Source: Streptomyces sp. NBC_00459
GTDB taxonomy: Bacteria > Actinomycetota > Actinomycetes > Streptomycetales > Streptomycetaceae
Direction of reading: 5' to 3'
DNA: 64,000 bases
Assembly (NCBI RefSeq): GCF_036013955.1
Contig: NZ_CP107903.1
Location: 3,472,001-3,536,000 of the forward strand
The notes beneath the pieces were generated by a model. The model saw nothing but the letters and a program-made list of their open reading frames with translations, searched no databases and was not told the DNA's origin. Positions 50,315-58,003 of the stretch are shown here, piece after piece. The first letter of the stretch is position 1. Every line of letters starts with the position of its first letter. The position numbers were made by a program, and so were the translations under genes.

Positions 50315-50331
50315 TGCATGGAACCCATGCA
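50315..50331. promoter_or_regulatory. LysR-type binding site in the M20-lysR control region
   Basis: TGCATGG-AAC-CCATGCA is a perfect interrupted palindrome (7-bp arms). It satisfies the T-N11-A rule of LysR boxes and lies 27 bp before the regulator's start and ~105 bp before the M20 start. Confidence 0.65.
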
Positions 50332-50357
50332 CTGAAGGAATGCGAGTGGAGGGGAAT

Positions 50358-51242
50358 GTGTTCGAGACCGACGCACTGCGTCTGCTGGTGACCGTGGCCG
50401 ACACGGGGTCGTTCACCGCTGCGGCGATCCAGCTCAACTACACGCAGTCGGCGGTGTCCCGGCGGATCGCCACCCTCGAACAGCAGGCAGGCGGCCCGCT
50501 GTTCGAACGGCTCCCTCGGGGAGTACGCCTGAACCCGGCCGGCCATGCGCTGCACCGCCACGCCGTGGACGTACTGGAACGCCTGTCGCGGGCGGAGCAG
50601 GAGCTGACCGTGATCCACGCGGGCCACGGCGGCATGCTCCGCGTCGGAGCTTTCGCGACCGCCAACATCTCACTGGTACCGGCCGCCCTGCGGGAGTTCA
50701 GACGGGCCAGACCGGACGTGGAGATCGTCGCCGTGGAGGGCCGGAGCGCCATGCTGATGGAGCGCCTCGCGGCGGGCGCGCTCGACCTGGCCGTGGTCAG
50801 CGACTACCCGTCGGGCCTCCCCTCGGCCGACGGCACCACGACGACCGTACTGCTGGAGGACGAGCTGTTCGTGGCCCTCCACCGCGAACACCCCCTGGCC
50901 GAAGCCGGGTCGATCGACCTGCGCGACCTGCGCGAGGAGGCCTGGCTCCAGGACGCGTACGGCGACCGCCCGACCATGCTCGCCGACGCCTGCGCCCGGG
51001 CCGGCTTCGCCCCACGCAAGATCATCAGAATCGCGGAGTGGACCGGCAAGTTCGGCTACGTCGCCGCCGGCCTGGGCGTGGCCCTGGTCCCGTCCCTGGC
51101 CACCTGGGCGATCCCGGCCGAGCTGGCCCTGTGCCGCGTGGCCGACCCGGCCCTGCGCCGGACGGTCCATCTGGCGCTGCCCGCCACACCGCTTCCGGCA
51201 GCACTGAAGCTGGGGGACCTGTTGCGCGGTGACGTTGGCTGA
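50358..51242 (+). CDS. LysR-family regulator of the M20 peptidase
   Basis: 294 residues from GTG 50358 (GGAGGGG upstream; the ATG 18 nt earlier is an alternative). Winged helix FETDALRLLVTVADTGSFTAAAIQLNYTQSAVSRRIATLEQQAGGPLFERLPRGVRLNPAGH, then the periplasmic-binding-like effector domain (GMLRVGAFATANISLVPAALREFRRARPDVEI ... GLGVALVPSLA). Divergent from the M20 gene, the classic LysR layout. Confidence 0.92.
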   Translation: MFETDALRLLVTVADTGSFTAAAIQLNYTQSAVSRRIATLEQQAGGPLFERLPRGVRLNPAGHALHRHAVDVLERLSRAEQELTVIHAGHGGMLRVGAFATANISLVPAALREFRRARPDVEIVAVEGRSAMLMERLAAGALDLAVVSDYPSGLPSADGTTTTVLLEDELFVALHREHPLAEAGSIDLRDLREEAWLQDAYGDRPTMLADACARAGFAPRKIIRIAEWTGKFGYVAAGLGVALVPSLATWAIPAELALCRVADPALRRTVHLALPATPLPAALKLGDLLRGDVG

Positions 51243-51372
51243 ACCGGCCTGTGCTGCGGTCGGGCAGGAATGACAGTGCGGGTGTGCCCGGAAATCCGGG
51301 CACACCCGCTACCGCCGCGCCTGTGCCGACGCGCACAGTGGTGAGCGGCCGGAGCGCTGAGACCTGACGGGG

Positions 51373-52017
51373 CTAGACCTTCTGCAGCCGCAGCTGCATC
51401 TGGCAGCCGCCGGAGCGCCCGTCGGTGTCGATGCCGATGGTCACCGGTGAGCCCGCGAACGCCGTGTGGTTCTGGTCCGAGGGCAGGGAGTTCAGGCACT
51501 GACTGCCGTCACCGTCCGCGAAGTACCTCACTTCGAGGATGACGTCGGAGCGGCCCGAGACGGTGAAGGTGAGGTTGCAGAAGCCCGGCCGATTGTCGGT
51601 GTCGACCCGGACCTGGGACCCGAAGGTCCGGAACCGCTGGATCGGCATCTGGTACGTGCCCGGGTTTCCGCACTGCCCCGCGTCGCCACCGGCACTGGCC
51701 CGGAAGCCGTAGGTGATGGACGCGCCCGAGAGCGTGTTGTTCGGGTCGAAGATGCCGAAGGACAACTGACAGCCGCCCGAACGGTTGTCGGTGTCGAACC
51801 GGATCGCCCGGGTGAAGTCCGGGTCGACGCCCCACTGCTGCCCCGACAGGCCACCGCACTGCCCGGCATCGCCGTCCGGGTTGAACCGGATACCGATCTC
51901 CGCCGGGGCCGCGGTCACGGCGTTCTCCGATGCCTGCGCCGTCGAACCGGACAGACCGGCGATGAGCGCGCCGGCGGCAAGGACACCGGAGAGCGCTCTC
52001 AGGCGTGAGTTCCTCAT
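51373..52017 (-). CDS. Secreted protein made of three cysteine/DTD repeats
   Basis: 214 residues from ATG 52017 (GGGAGGGG upstream). Signal peptide RALSGVLAAGALIAGLSGSTAQA. The mature protein is three ~50-60-residue repeats, each with a GD(A/G)(G/S)QC motif near its start (C54, C116, C174) and an (R/V/I)xDTD(N/G)R motif followed by a cysteine (C83, C147, C205). Within repeats the cysteines are 29, 31 and 31 residues apart, so one disulfide per repeat is likely; the DTD loops could bind Ca2+. No known family recognised; a lectin-like or surface-binding role is possible but unproven. Confidence 0.75.
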   Translation of the reverse strand: MRNSRLRALSGVLAAGALIAGLSGSTAQASENAVTAAPAEIGIRFNPDGDAGQCGGLSGQQWGVDPDFTRAIRFDTDNRSGGCQLSFGIFDPNNTLSGASITYGFRASAGGDAGQCGNPGTYQMPIQRFRTFGSQVRVDTDNRPGFCNLTFTVSGRSDVILEVRYFADGDGSQCLNSLPSDQNHTAFAGSPVTIGIDTDGRSGGCQMQLRLQKV

Positions 52018-52688
52018 ACTGTTTCCCCTCCCAGGGCATCGTGGGCACACGTCGGCCACAAAGTGGCGTGAGTGAACGCGATGGCCGCGTGAACCTCGGC
52101 GGCGCCTGGTCAGTGGCGCCGCGTTTCCTGCGTTGCGTTGCGGTTCAGGACGTAACAAGAGCCCCCGTTGTTGCGCGGACTCAGTATGAGTTACCCAAGG
52201 CCAAAGCAGCACTGACAGTAACGAGCCAATCTGCGGAGCGTGAGCACCGAACGGGCCAAACCGGTCGGCTGGTACGTCAGCTCTGCGGCGTACTGGCAGC
52301 TCAGAGCCCACAGGTAGCGCACGGTCAACTTTCGTACAGCGGCGCCATATTCGTCCGGCACAGTCCATTCACCACCCCAAGCGGGAAGCGAAAGGGCTTG
52401 CACTGATCTTGACGGCCTGGCCGACAGTCCATGGGCCGGTCGACCACGATCGGACCCAGGATTCCCACGGGTACGCGTGTACGCCGGTACGTGCGCGAGT
52501 CAACCGGCTCGTACGCCACGCCGCACCCCGGCATCCCCCGAGTGCGCACGCCGAAGGGGACGAGCAGACGGGCAGACGGGCAGACGAATGACCTCAACTC
52601 GTCGACCGAGGCCGGATAGTGGCCCTATGACGGCTGCGCGGACGACCGAGCCGCGCCCTGAGCTGCTCGCCGTCGGCTCCGGCGTCGG
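52018..52688. other. Gene-free stretch before the toxin-antitoxin pair
   Basis: About 670 nt. The first ~60 nt on the minus strand carry the leader of the triple-repeat protein. A 70-codon minus-strand frame (52191-52403) has weak coding bias and no recognisable features. Composition is slightly less GC-rich than the flanks, fitting the edge of an accessory patch. Confidence 0.4.
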
Positions 52689-53102
52689 CTAAACGGCGAC
52701 GAGACGCACCCTGTCGCCACAGAGCTTCGCCATGTCGTCAGTGTCCGAGGTGAGCATGACGACCGGACGGCGCTGCCGCAGCGCCATCTCGGCCACGGCG
52801 GCGTCGATGGCGTGTTTGTGGCCATGAAGCCCAGCATTGATCAGCATGGCCGAGGCAGCCTTGGCCTCCTCGTCACCGACGTGCACGATCCGCACACCGG
52901 ACAGGACCCAGGCGAGCCGCGCCTTGTCGGTCCGGCGATGCACCGCTTCGATGATGGTGAGCGCGCCGATGACGACTTCCATGCCCCGCCTGCGGGCTTC
53001 CGCGACAAGGGCGACGACAGGCTCATGATCACTGACGAACTTCGCCAGGCCCTCACAGTCGAGTACGAGGGTGCCTTCGTGGCTCACCTTGCGGCGGGCC
53101 AC
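52689..53102 (-). CDS. PIN-domain RNase toxin, VapC-like
   Basis: 137 residues. The PIN acidic residues are visible: LVLDCEGLAKFV (Asp near the start), GALTIIEAVHRR (Glu), HAIDAAVAEMAL (Asp) and LTSDTDDMAKL (Asp). Such proteins cleave RNA with Mg2+. GTG 53102 lies inside the upstream antitoxin gene (19-nt overlap), the normal toxin-after-antitoxin order. Confidence 0.85.
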   Translation of the reverse strand: MARRKVSHEGTLVLDCEGLAKFVSDHEPVVALVAEARRRGMEVVIGALTIIEAVHRRTDKARLAWVLSGVRIVHVGDEEAKAASAMLINAGLHGHKHAIDAAVAEMALRQRRPVVMLTSDTDDMAKLCGDRVRLVAV

Positions 53103-53368
53103 TGCCCCTCCTCGGCGAACACCTCGTCGAAGACCTGGCGTGCCCGCTCCTGCTCCTGCTCGGAGATCGGTCCCTGGCGCCGTTCGTAGTCGGCCAGGTA
53201 CTCGTCCAGGATCTGGCCGCGCAGCTCACGCTCGACCGCTGAGGTGATGAACGCGGAGAACTCACGCTTGCCGACCCGCCGACGGATCGCCTCCGCCGTC
53301 CCCTCGGGAAGGGAGAGGCTGACCCTGGTGGCCGGCCCCTCGCCGACGCTGTACGGAATCTCGCCCAT
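53084..53368 (-). CDS. Ribbon-helix-helix antitoxin
   Basis: 94 residues from ATG 53368. The N-terminal beta-strand and helices ATRVSLSLPEGTAEAIRRRVGKREFSAFITSAVERELRG form a CopG/Arc-like DNA-binding fold; the acidic tail ISEQEQERARQVFDEVFAEE would wrap the toxin. The longer frame reaching back to 53509 is not the antitoxin: it enters a transposase remnant (MQLWQMDILGGVMLA). First gene of the pair; autorepression is expected. Confidence 0.82.
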   Translation of the reverse strand: MGEIPYSVGEGPATRVSLSLPEGTAEAIRRRVGKREFSAFITSAVERELRGQILDEYLADYERRQGPISEQEQERARQVFDEVFAEEGQWPAAR

Positions 53369-53395
53369 GGGACCGATATTATCAAACAAGTAGGA
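53369..53395 (-). promoter_or_regulatory. AT-rich promoter of the toxin-antitoxin pair, possibly leaderless
   Basis: On the minus strand GATAAT (53383-53378) is preceded by TTGTTT and lies only 9 nt before the antitoxin ATG, so transcription would begin at or within a few bases of the start codon. It sits directly next to the truncated transposase end. Confidence 0.55.
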
Positions 53396-53404
53396 ATCGA
53401 GCCT

Positions 53405-53870
53405 GAGTGCCCGCGCGAGCATCACCCCGCCGAGGATGTCCATCTGCCACAACTGCATCGGCGCATCCCGCTGCCAGCGCTTGCAGTCCGACCGCTTCCG
53501 GCGCCGCACCCCGGCTCCACGAGCCCATGACGGACTGGATCCGATACACCGTCATCCGCGACGGCACCGACGTCACCGCCCCGGACCGCTCCAGCACATG
53601 AGCGATCCGCCGCAGACCCCACATCGGATGCTTACGCCGCAGCTCGCACACGGCCGCCTCCACCTCGCCAGACGCCTGATGCGGACACGACGCAGGCCTA
53701 CGCGAACGGTCCGCCAGTCCCGCCAGGCCCGAGGCCTCATAGCGCGACTTCCACCCGCTCACCGTCTGCCGCGACACCCCGAGCGACGCAGCCACCTCGG
53801 TCACCCCGCGCCCGCCAGCACCGCCCGGTATCTCTGCTCGACAACCGACAACTCCACCAGAGCCAATCCC
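53405..53870 (-). pseudogene. Decayed IS481-family transposase fragment
   Basis: Three different frames must be joined to read it: LALVELSVVEQRYRAVLA, then GVTEVAASLGVSRQTVSGWKSRYEASGLAGLADRSRRP ... HPMWGLRRIAHVLERSG ... MTVYRI (a helix-turn-helix and rve-leader pattern of IS481/IS30-like integrases), then RWQRDAPMQLWQMDILGGVMLA, the start of the DDE catalytic domain. It ends abruptly there, so most of the catalytic domain is missing. Frameshifts are near 53810 and 53525. Confidence 0.8.
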
Positions 53871-53950
53871 GGCCTCCCGCCACACGCCGCAACGACGCGC
53901 ACAGCAAAGCCGATCACGGCCACCGTCAACCATCAGCTGGGATCGAACTG

Positions 53951-54133
53951 TCAGGCATCTACCGGGATCGGACACTGGTCTAGAGGCAGTCGCAACAGTT
54001 CTCCGCCTACCCCTTCCATCATCTTCACAGCAGAGTCGGGATTGACTTCGTCGTCACCGCAGCGCTCAAGGAACCAAGCGACGTCGACGACCAGCCCGGC
54101 GAGGGCTGGCACAAGCGGATCCCTGGCAGTCAT
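53951..54133 (-). CDS. Small orphan protein, probably truncated (60 aa)
   Basis: MTARDPLVPALAGLVVDVAWFLERCGDDEVNPDSAVKMMEG... reads as a genuine helical protein up to LRLPLD; the last residues CPIPVDA come from sequence at the edge of the transposase remnant, so the gene was probably cut by that insertion. No family recognised. Confidence 0.5.
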   Translation of the reverse strand: MTARDPLVPALAGLVVDVAWFLERCGDDEVNPDSAVKMMEGVGGELLRLPLDQCPIPVDA

Positions 54134-54181
54134 CCCCGCAACCTAGCCGACCCCTCCGGCAGAGATGCCGGTTGCGTCCAG

Positions 54182-55586
54182 GGAAGTGGTGTACGGGTTC
54201 GACCTGATCCGGGGGTTTGCTCCGGCTTCTGGCTGATGCCCGCATAGATGAACGGCCACCGGCTGATCTTCGAAGTGTCGAAGCCTCGAAGGAGATCAGC
54301 ACGATGACCGCACCTGACAGTCTGCCCCTGCACGCCCTCGCCGAGGACAATCTCGCCGCGGCGAGTCCCGATCTGCTGCGCGCGATGGTCAAGACGTTCG
54401 CCGACGCACTCATGTCCGCGGAGGCCGACGCCCTCTGCAATGCCGAATACGGGCAGGTCAGCGACGAACGCGTCAACCACCGCAACGGCTACCGCCCACG
54501 CGAGTGGGACACGAGGGCCGGCACCGTCGAACTGGCCGTCCCCAAACTGCGGCAAGGCAGTTACTTCCCGCACTGGCTCCTGGAACGCCGCCGCCGGGCC
54601 GAGCAGGCCCTGATCTCGGTGGTCGCGACCGCCTATCTGCTGGGCGTCTCCACGCGCCGGGTCGAGAAGCTCGCCGAGTCCCTCGGGGTCACCCAGCTGT
54701 CGAAGTCCCAGGTCAGTGCGATGGCCAAGCACCTGGACGAGCAGGTCGCCGCGTTCCGCAACCGGCCGCTCGACGCCGGGCCTTATGCGTTCGTCTGGGT
54801 CGACGCACTGACCCAGAAGGTCCGCGAGGGCGGCCGGATCATCAACGTCCACGCGCTGATCGCGGTCGGCGTGAACGCCGACGGGCACCGCGAGATCCTC
54901 GGCATCGACATCGCCACCTGCGAGGACGGCGCCGGCTGGCTCGCCTTCCTGCGCTCGCTGACCGCCCGCGGCCTGTCCGGGGTTCAGCTGGTCGTCTCCG
55001 ACGCGCACACCGGCCTGGTGAACGCGATCGGTGCGGTCCTGCCCGGGGCTTCGTGGCAGCGATGCCGCACGCATTACGCCCGAAATCTGCTCTGCCAGGT
55101 CCCGAAATCGGCCCAGCCGTGGGTGGCCACGCTGCTGCGGACCGTCTTCGAACAGCCCGACAGCAATGCTGTCCAGGCCCAGATGCGGCACGTCCTGGAC
55201 GCATTGGAAGCCAAGTTCCCCAAGGCCGCAGCCCACTTGGACGCCGCCCAGCACGAACTGCTGGCGTTCACCGCGTTCCCGCGCGAGATCTGGCGGCAGA
55301 TCTGGTCGAACAACCCGCAGGAACGCCTGAACAAGGAGATCCGCCGCCGCACCGACGTGGTCGGGATCTTCCCCGACCGCACCGCCCTGATCCGGCTGGT
55401 CGGCGCGGTGCTGGCCGAGCAGAACGACGAATGGACCGAAGCCCGCCGCTACATGGGACTCGACCTGCTGGCCAAGGCCCGCCTCCACCCGATCGAGTCA
55501 GAAAACGACGAGACCGCCCTGCCCACCGAACTCACCGCATAGCCTCAAAAACGAGATCACCGAGTGGCCGTCAATACACCACTCCA
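54182..55586 (+). mobile_element. IS256-family insertion sequence
   Basis: Outer ends AGTGGTGTA on the left (54185-54193) and TACACCACT on the right (55575-55583) are complementary. A second inverted pair, CGGCCAC near 54250 and GTGGCCG at 55564-55570, lies 5 nt inside the right outer match but ~60 nt inside the left one, as if the left end carries an extra ~55 bp. No 8-9-bp target duplication is visible at these boundaries. Confidence 0.75.
54304..55542 (+). CDS. IS256-family transposase
   Basis: 412 residues from ATG 54304 (AAGGAG upstream). Mutator-type DDE transposase: YGQVSDERVNHRNGYRPREWDTRAGTVELAVPKLRQGSYFP, then YAFVWVDALTQKVREGG with the first Asp, LVVSDAHTGLVNAI with the second Asp, CRTHYARNLLCQVP (the C/D(2)H region), and NPQERLNKEIRRRTDVVGIFPDR with the catalytic Glu. 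Full length and uninterrupted, so potentially active. Confidence 0.95.
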   Translation: MTAPDSLPLHALAEDNLAAASPDLLRAMVKTFADALMSAEADALCNAEYGQVSDERVNHRNGYRPREWDTRAGTVELAVPKLRQGSYFPHWLLERRRRAEQALISVVATAYLLGVSTRRVEKLAESLGVTQLSKSQVSAMAKHLDEQVAAFRNRPLDAGPYAFVWVDALTQKVREGGRIINVHALIAVGVNADGHREILGIDIATCEDGAGWLAFLRSLTARGLSGVQLVVSDAHTGLVNAIGAVLPGASWQRCRTHYARNLLCQVPKSAQPWVATLLRTVFEQPDSNAVQAQMRHVLDALEAKFPKAAAHLDAAQHELLAFTAFPREIWRQIWSNNPQERLNKEIRRRTDVVGIFPDRTALIRLVGAVLAEQNDEWTEARRYMGLDLLAKARLHPIESENDETALPTELTA

Positions 55587-55606
55587 GCGGACGTGACCGG
55601 GATCTA

Positions 55607-55658
55607 CCACCGCAACCCGCAGAGGCCGAGCCCTGTCGGCCTCTGCGGGTTGCGGTGG
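55607..55658. terminator. Very long perfect hairpin beside the IS256 element
   Basis: 23-bp perfect arms (55607-55629 and 55636-55658) around a 6-nt loop GCCCTG; the arm begins CCACCGCAACCCGC. It is 57-108 nt beyond the stop of the minus-strand gene at 55715 and would terminate it; it also shields the IS from that transcription. Confidence 0.8.
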
Positions 55659-55714
55659 AGGGGATCGTGGGTGTAGCTGGGGTGATCAGGGCTGAACCGC
55701 CGGCGTCGCACCGT

Positions 55715-56182
55715 TCAGCTCTCTGGTTCCGGCTTCCACCACCAGCCGGGAGTTCTGCGGCGTTGTTCCCAGACCGATGGAGCCTCGTGCAGGCTGCTCC
55801 CGAGACTCTCGCTCAGTCGCGATACCGCCCCCCGTAGGCGTTCAAGCTCTCCGGGGATTTTCTCTTCATACATCCATGCGAACTTCTGTGCATGCTCGGC
55901 CTCTTCGTCGCTTCGTGAGGAAAGGCGCCGGTGAAGGGACTGGCGGGACACCTCACGGCGACCGGCCATGGCGTCCCATGACATGCCAGCCTGACGCAGG
56001 ACAGCACAAGCGAGTGCTTCCAATCGGGCGGATCGATAGGCCATCCCTGAGCCGTAGTTGAGGACGTATGACGGCCCGTGCAGTGGATCGGCAACGGCTA
56101 CCGCGTCCTCTGCCAGCTCCAGGGCTGCGTGGGCTAGGGCCACGAGAAGATTGCGCATGCGTTCGTCAGAAGGTGACTGCAT
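55715..56182 (-). CDS. Small putative helix-turn-helix protein
   Basis: About 155 residues from ATG 56182. Helical N-terminus (MRNLLVALAHAALELAEDAVAVADP), then ACAVLRQAGMSWDAMAGRREVSRQSLHRRLSSR, which has the spacing of a helix-turn-helix, followed by a helical tail and an aromatic end (TPGWWWKPEPES). A perfect 21-bp palindrome ~20 bp before the start suggests autoregulation. No close family recognised; frequent type in Streptomyces accessory DNA. Confidence 0.6.
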   Translation of the reverse strand: MQSPSDERMRNLLVALAHAALELAEDAVAVADPLHGPSYVLNYGSGMAYRSARLEALACAVLRQAGMSWDAMAGRREVSRQSLHRRLSSRSDEEAEHAQKFAWMYEEKIPGELERLRGAVSRLSESLGSSLHEAPSVWEQRRRTPGWWWKPEPES

Positions 56183-56202
56183 ACCAGTATGTTGCCTGCT
56201 CC

Positions 56203-56223
56203 TTGTCAGCAAAGTGCTGACAA
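56203..56223. promoter_or_regulatory. 21-bp palindromic operator
   Basis: TTGTCAGCA-AAG-TGCTGACAA: perfect 9-bp arms with a 3-nt spacer. It lies between the minus-strand HTH gene (start 56182) and the plus-strand small membrane protein (start 56319), so it may control both. Confidence 0.65.
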
Positions 56224-56318
56224 ACGGTTAGGCCCCCGAAGCTCATCCTGGAAGCGAGAAGGGCGGCTGCCTGTTTGCCCAGGAGCCGCCCATAGCCATC
56301 GTGTCCAGAGGAGACCCA

Positions 56319-56570
56319 GTGACCAACACCAAGGCTACCGAACCCGGGGTGATCGACCAGAAGGGCGGAAGGGCGGCACAACCCAAGAGGCGGCGCAAAG
56401 TCATCCCCTTCCAGAGCTGGGGGATCGTAGTGATCGCCGTCGCTGTCGTGATCAAGGTTCCCGCAGATCAGCTACCGGCAGCCCTGCCCAGCCTGGCGGG
56501 ACTGGTGGCCCTGCTCATGGGAGGTAGCAGTACGGCGACGAGGTACAGCAACCGCGTGAACCGCAGGTGA
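56319..56570 (+). CDS. Small membrane protein (83 aa)
   Basis: GTG 56319 with GAGGAG 6 nt upstream. Basic N-terminal part (QKGGRAAQPKRRRKVIPFQSW), one or two hydrophobic helices (GIVVIAVAVVIKVPADQLPAALPSLAGLVALLMGG), short polar end. No family recognised. Divergent from the HTH gene across the palindrome. Confidence 0.55.
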   Translation: MTNTKATEPGVIDQKGGRAAQPKRRRKVIPFQSWGIVVIAVAVVIKVPADQLPAALPSLAGLVALLMGGSSTATRYSNRVNRR

Positions 56571-56926
56571 CCTTTCGTACCCGTCGACGACTTGGTAACC
56601 GAGCGCAGAGATTTCAGCGACTGTCCTGCCCGTAATTCGCATCGAGGAGCGCAACCAACAAGGGGTTGACGCGAGCCGAAGAAGCGCACGCGTGGGCGGC
56701 TCGCGCGACTGTGGTGGTGCCCCTGATGTTGGCGCTCAGTCTCAACGGCAGTCTCATCCGTGGCAGTTCGCGCACGTTCAGAGCCGTGTCAGCAGAAGGC
56801 GGCACGCAGGATCTGAACGGCCCTGAACCACCAGGAACGGCGACCAGCAGAGTTGGAAAGCGTGTTGGGGCATTGGGGTTGACTGTACGGCGCACCAAAG
56901 CTGGCGCCGCGTGATCAGCTTGGGGT
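56571..56926. other. Gene-poor stretch with a tRNA-Ser-like fragment
   Basis: 356 nt. Plus- and minus-strand frames of 82 and 139 codons overlap here, but neither has convincing features. TTGGAAAGCGTGTTGGGG (56853-56870) matches, from memory, the anticodon (GGA) and variable-loop part of actinobacterial tRNA-Ser; the rest of the tRNA is absent. It may be an integration scar. Confidence 0.4.
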
Positions 56927-57391
56927 GTGGAGACCATCATCGCCAGCGCCATAGCCGTTCTGGGAACTCTGCTCGGTTCGGGGGTCACTCTGGCGTTCCA
57001 GCAGCGCACCACCGACAGGAGCCACCAGTTCACTCGACGCGAGAAGCTCCGACAGGAGCGACTCGACGCCTACTCCGCTTACGCCGGCACGTTGATCAAC
57101 TATCGCCGCTGCCTGGTCCACCTCTGGTTTTGCGAACACGAGCAGCCGCCACCGGAAGATGCCGACACGGTGCGTATCCGAGCCTACGACTTGCGCTCCA
57201 GCGCCCAGGAGGCCCTGTTCCGGGTGCAGATGCTCACGGATGACGAGAGGTTGAGCCGGACCGCGGAGGAAGTGCTTGCCAACATCACGACGCTGCCCAA
57301 GGCCAGCAGCAGAGTCGAGCTCGACACTCTCAGAGTGCAGACTCGTGACGACATCAGCCAGCTGGTCAGCACGGGCAAGCAGCACCTCTGA
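56927..57391 (+). CDS. Membrane-anchored coiled protein, unknown function
   Basis: 154 residues; GTG start. An N-terminal hydrophobic helix (IIASAIAVLGTLLGSGVTLAF) is followed by a long charged helical region (QQRTTDRSHQFTRREKLRQERLDAYSAYAGTLINYRRCLVHLWF ... SAQEALFRVQMLTDDERLSRTAEEVLANI). This type (helix plus QQxxxxxxxxRxxKLRQERLxAYxxF) is common in Streptomyces, often in mobile regions. Function unknown. Confidence 0.7.
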   Translation: METIIASAIAVLGTLLGSGVTLAFQQRTTDRSHQFTRREKLRQERLDAYSAYAGTLINYRRCLVHLWFCEHEQPPPEDADTVRIRAYDLRSSAQEALFRVQMLTDDERLSRTAEEVLANITTLPKASSRVELDTLRVQTRDDISQLVSTGKQHL

Positions 57392-57790
57392 GCCGCTTGC
57401 AGAGGCACTGGCCTGCAGGGCCACCAGACCGACCCGAACGCCAACGATGACCGCACCATAAGCGCACCAGTTGGAGCGGGGAACAGCGGGGAATCACGGT
57501 GAAAGCCAGCGAGCCCGTCGAGGCCGCGTCCCGACCGTTCGCCCAGGTCAGCAACCGAACCAACCGCAAATGCCCGCAGCTTCCCAAGCTGGTGGCTTGG
57601 GAAGCGCACTTCAGGCAGGCCAACGCGACTGATGACAGCCGACAGCGTGGCCGAGACCGACGGAAGTGCACCGAGGCGAACTCGAGGTCGGTCGGGGCCC
57701 TCCGTCAGCCAGCCTGCAGACCAGGACAGTCCTCACGCCCGCAACGCCAGGCGTCTTCGCGGAGCGGCGAATCCTGCGCTTCAACCAGGG
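57392..57790. other. Gene-poor stretch with a stem-loop resembling a tRNA-Gly anticodon arm
   Basis: About 400 nt with no supportable gene. GCTTCCCAAGC (57579-57589) and its complement (57595-57605) form a perfect 11-bp stem with a 5-nt loop. CAGCTTCCCAAGCTG also resembles the anticodon arm of tRNA-Gly(CCC) as I remember it, a common integration target in Streptomyces. Overlapping plus-strand frames here show poor coding bias. Confidence 0.35.
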
Positions 57791-57991
57791 CTACGAGCCC
57801 TCGACCGCGAACCGTTCCACCCCAGCGAGAAACGACAGCCATGCCACGGCCCCGACAGCAACGGCAGTGCCAGGCAGGTTCTTCGAGTCTCGGATGTCGA
57901 TACCGGCCGTCCGGAGGCGGACTTCTACGCATTCGCCGTTCTGCTGGCTGTAGCTGCTCTTGAACCACTCGGATGCAAGCGACGACGGCAT
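57791..57991 (-). CDS. DUF397 protein
   Basis: 66 residues with the DUF397 pattern: SEWFKSSYSQQNGECVEVRL, IDIRDSKNLPGTAVAVGAVAWLSFLAG. These small proteins nearly always follow an XRE/DUF5753 regulator in Streptomyces; the bald family (BldB-associated and WhiJ-like pairs) is the best-known setting. It starts 12 nt after the regulator's stop, so same transcript. Confidence 0.85.
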   Translation of the reverse strand: MPSSLASEWFKSSYSQQNGECVEVRLRTAGIDIRDSKNLPGTAVAVGAVAWLSFLAGVERFAVEGS

Positions 57992-58003
57992 CTGCTCTCT
58001 TTC

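Noticed and set aside
52191..52403. A 70-codon minus-strand frame in the gap before the toxin-antitoxin pair
   Set aside because: No ribosome site, weak coding bias, no recognised features.
53084..53509. Extended 141-codon version of the antitoxin
   Set aside because: The added N-terminus is transposase remnant (MQLWQMDILGGVMLA), and the promoter lies inside it.
56614..57033. A 139-codon minus-strand frame (starting MNWWLLSVVRCWNAR)
   Set aside because: Overlaps the better-supported plus-strand gene at 56927 and lacks a ribosome site or domain.
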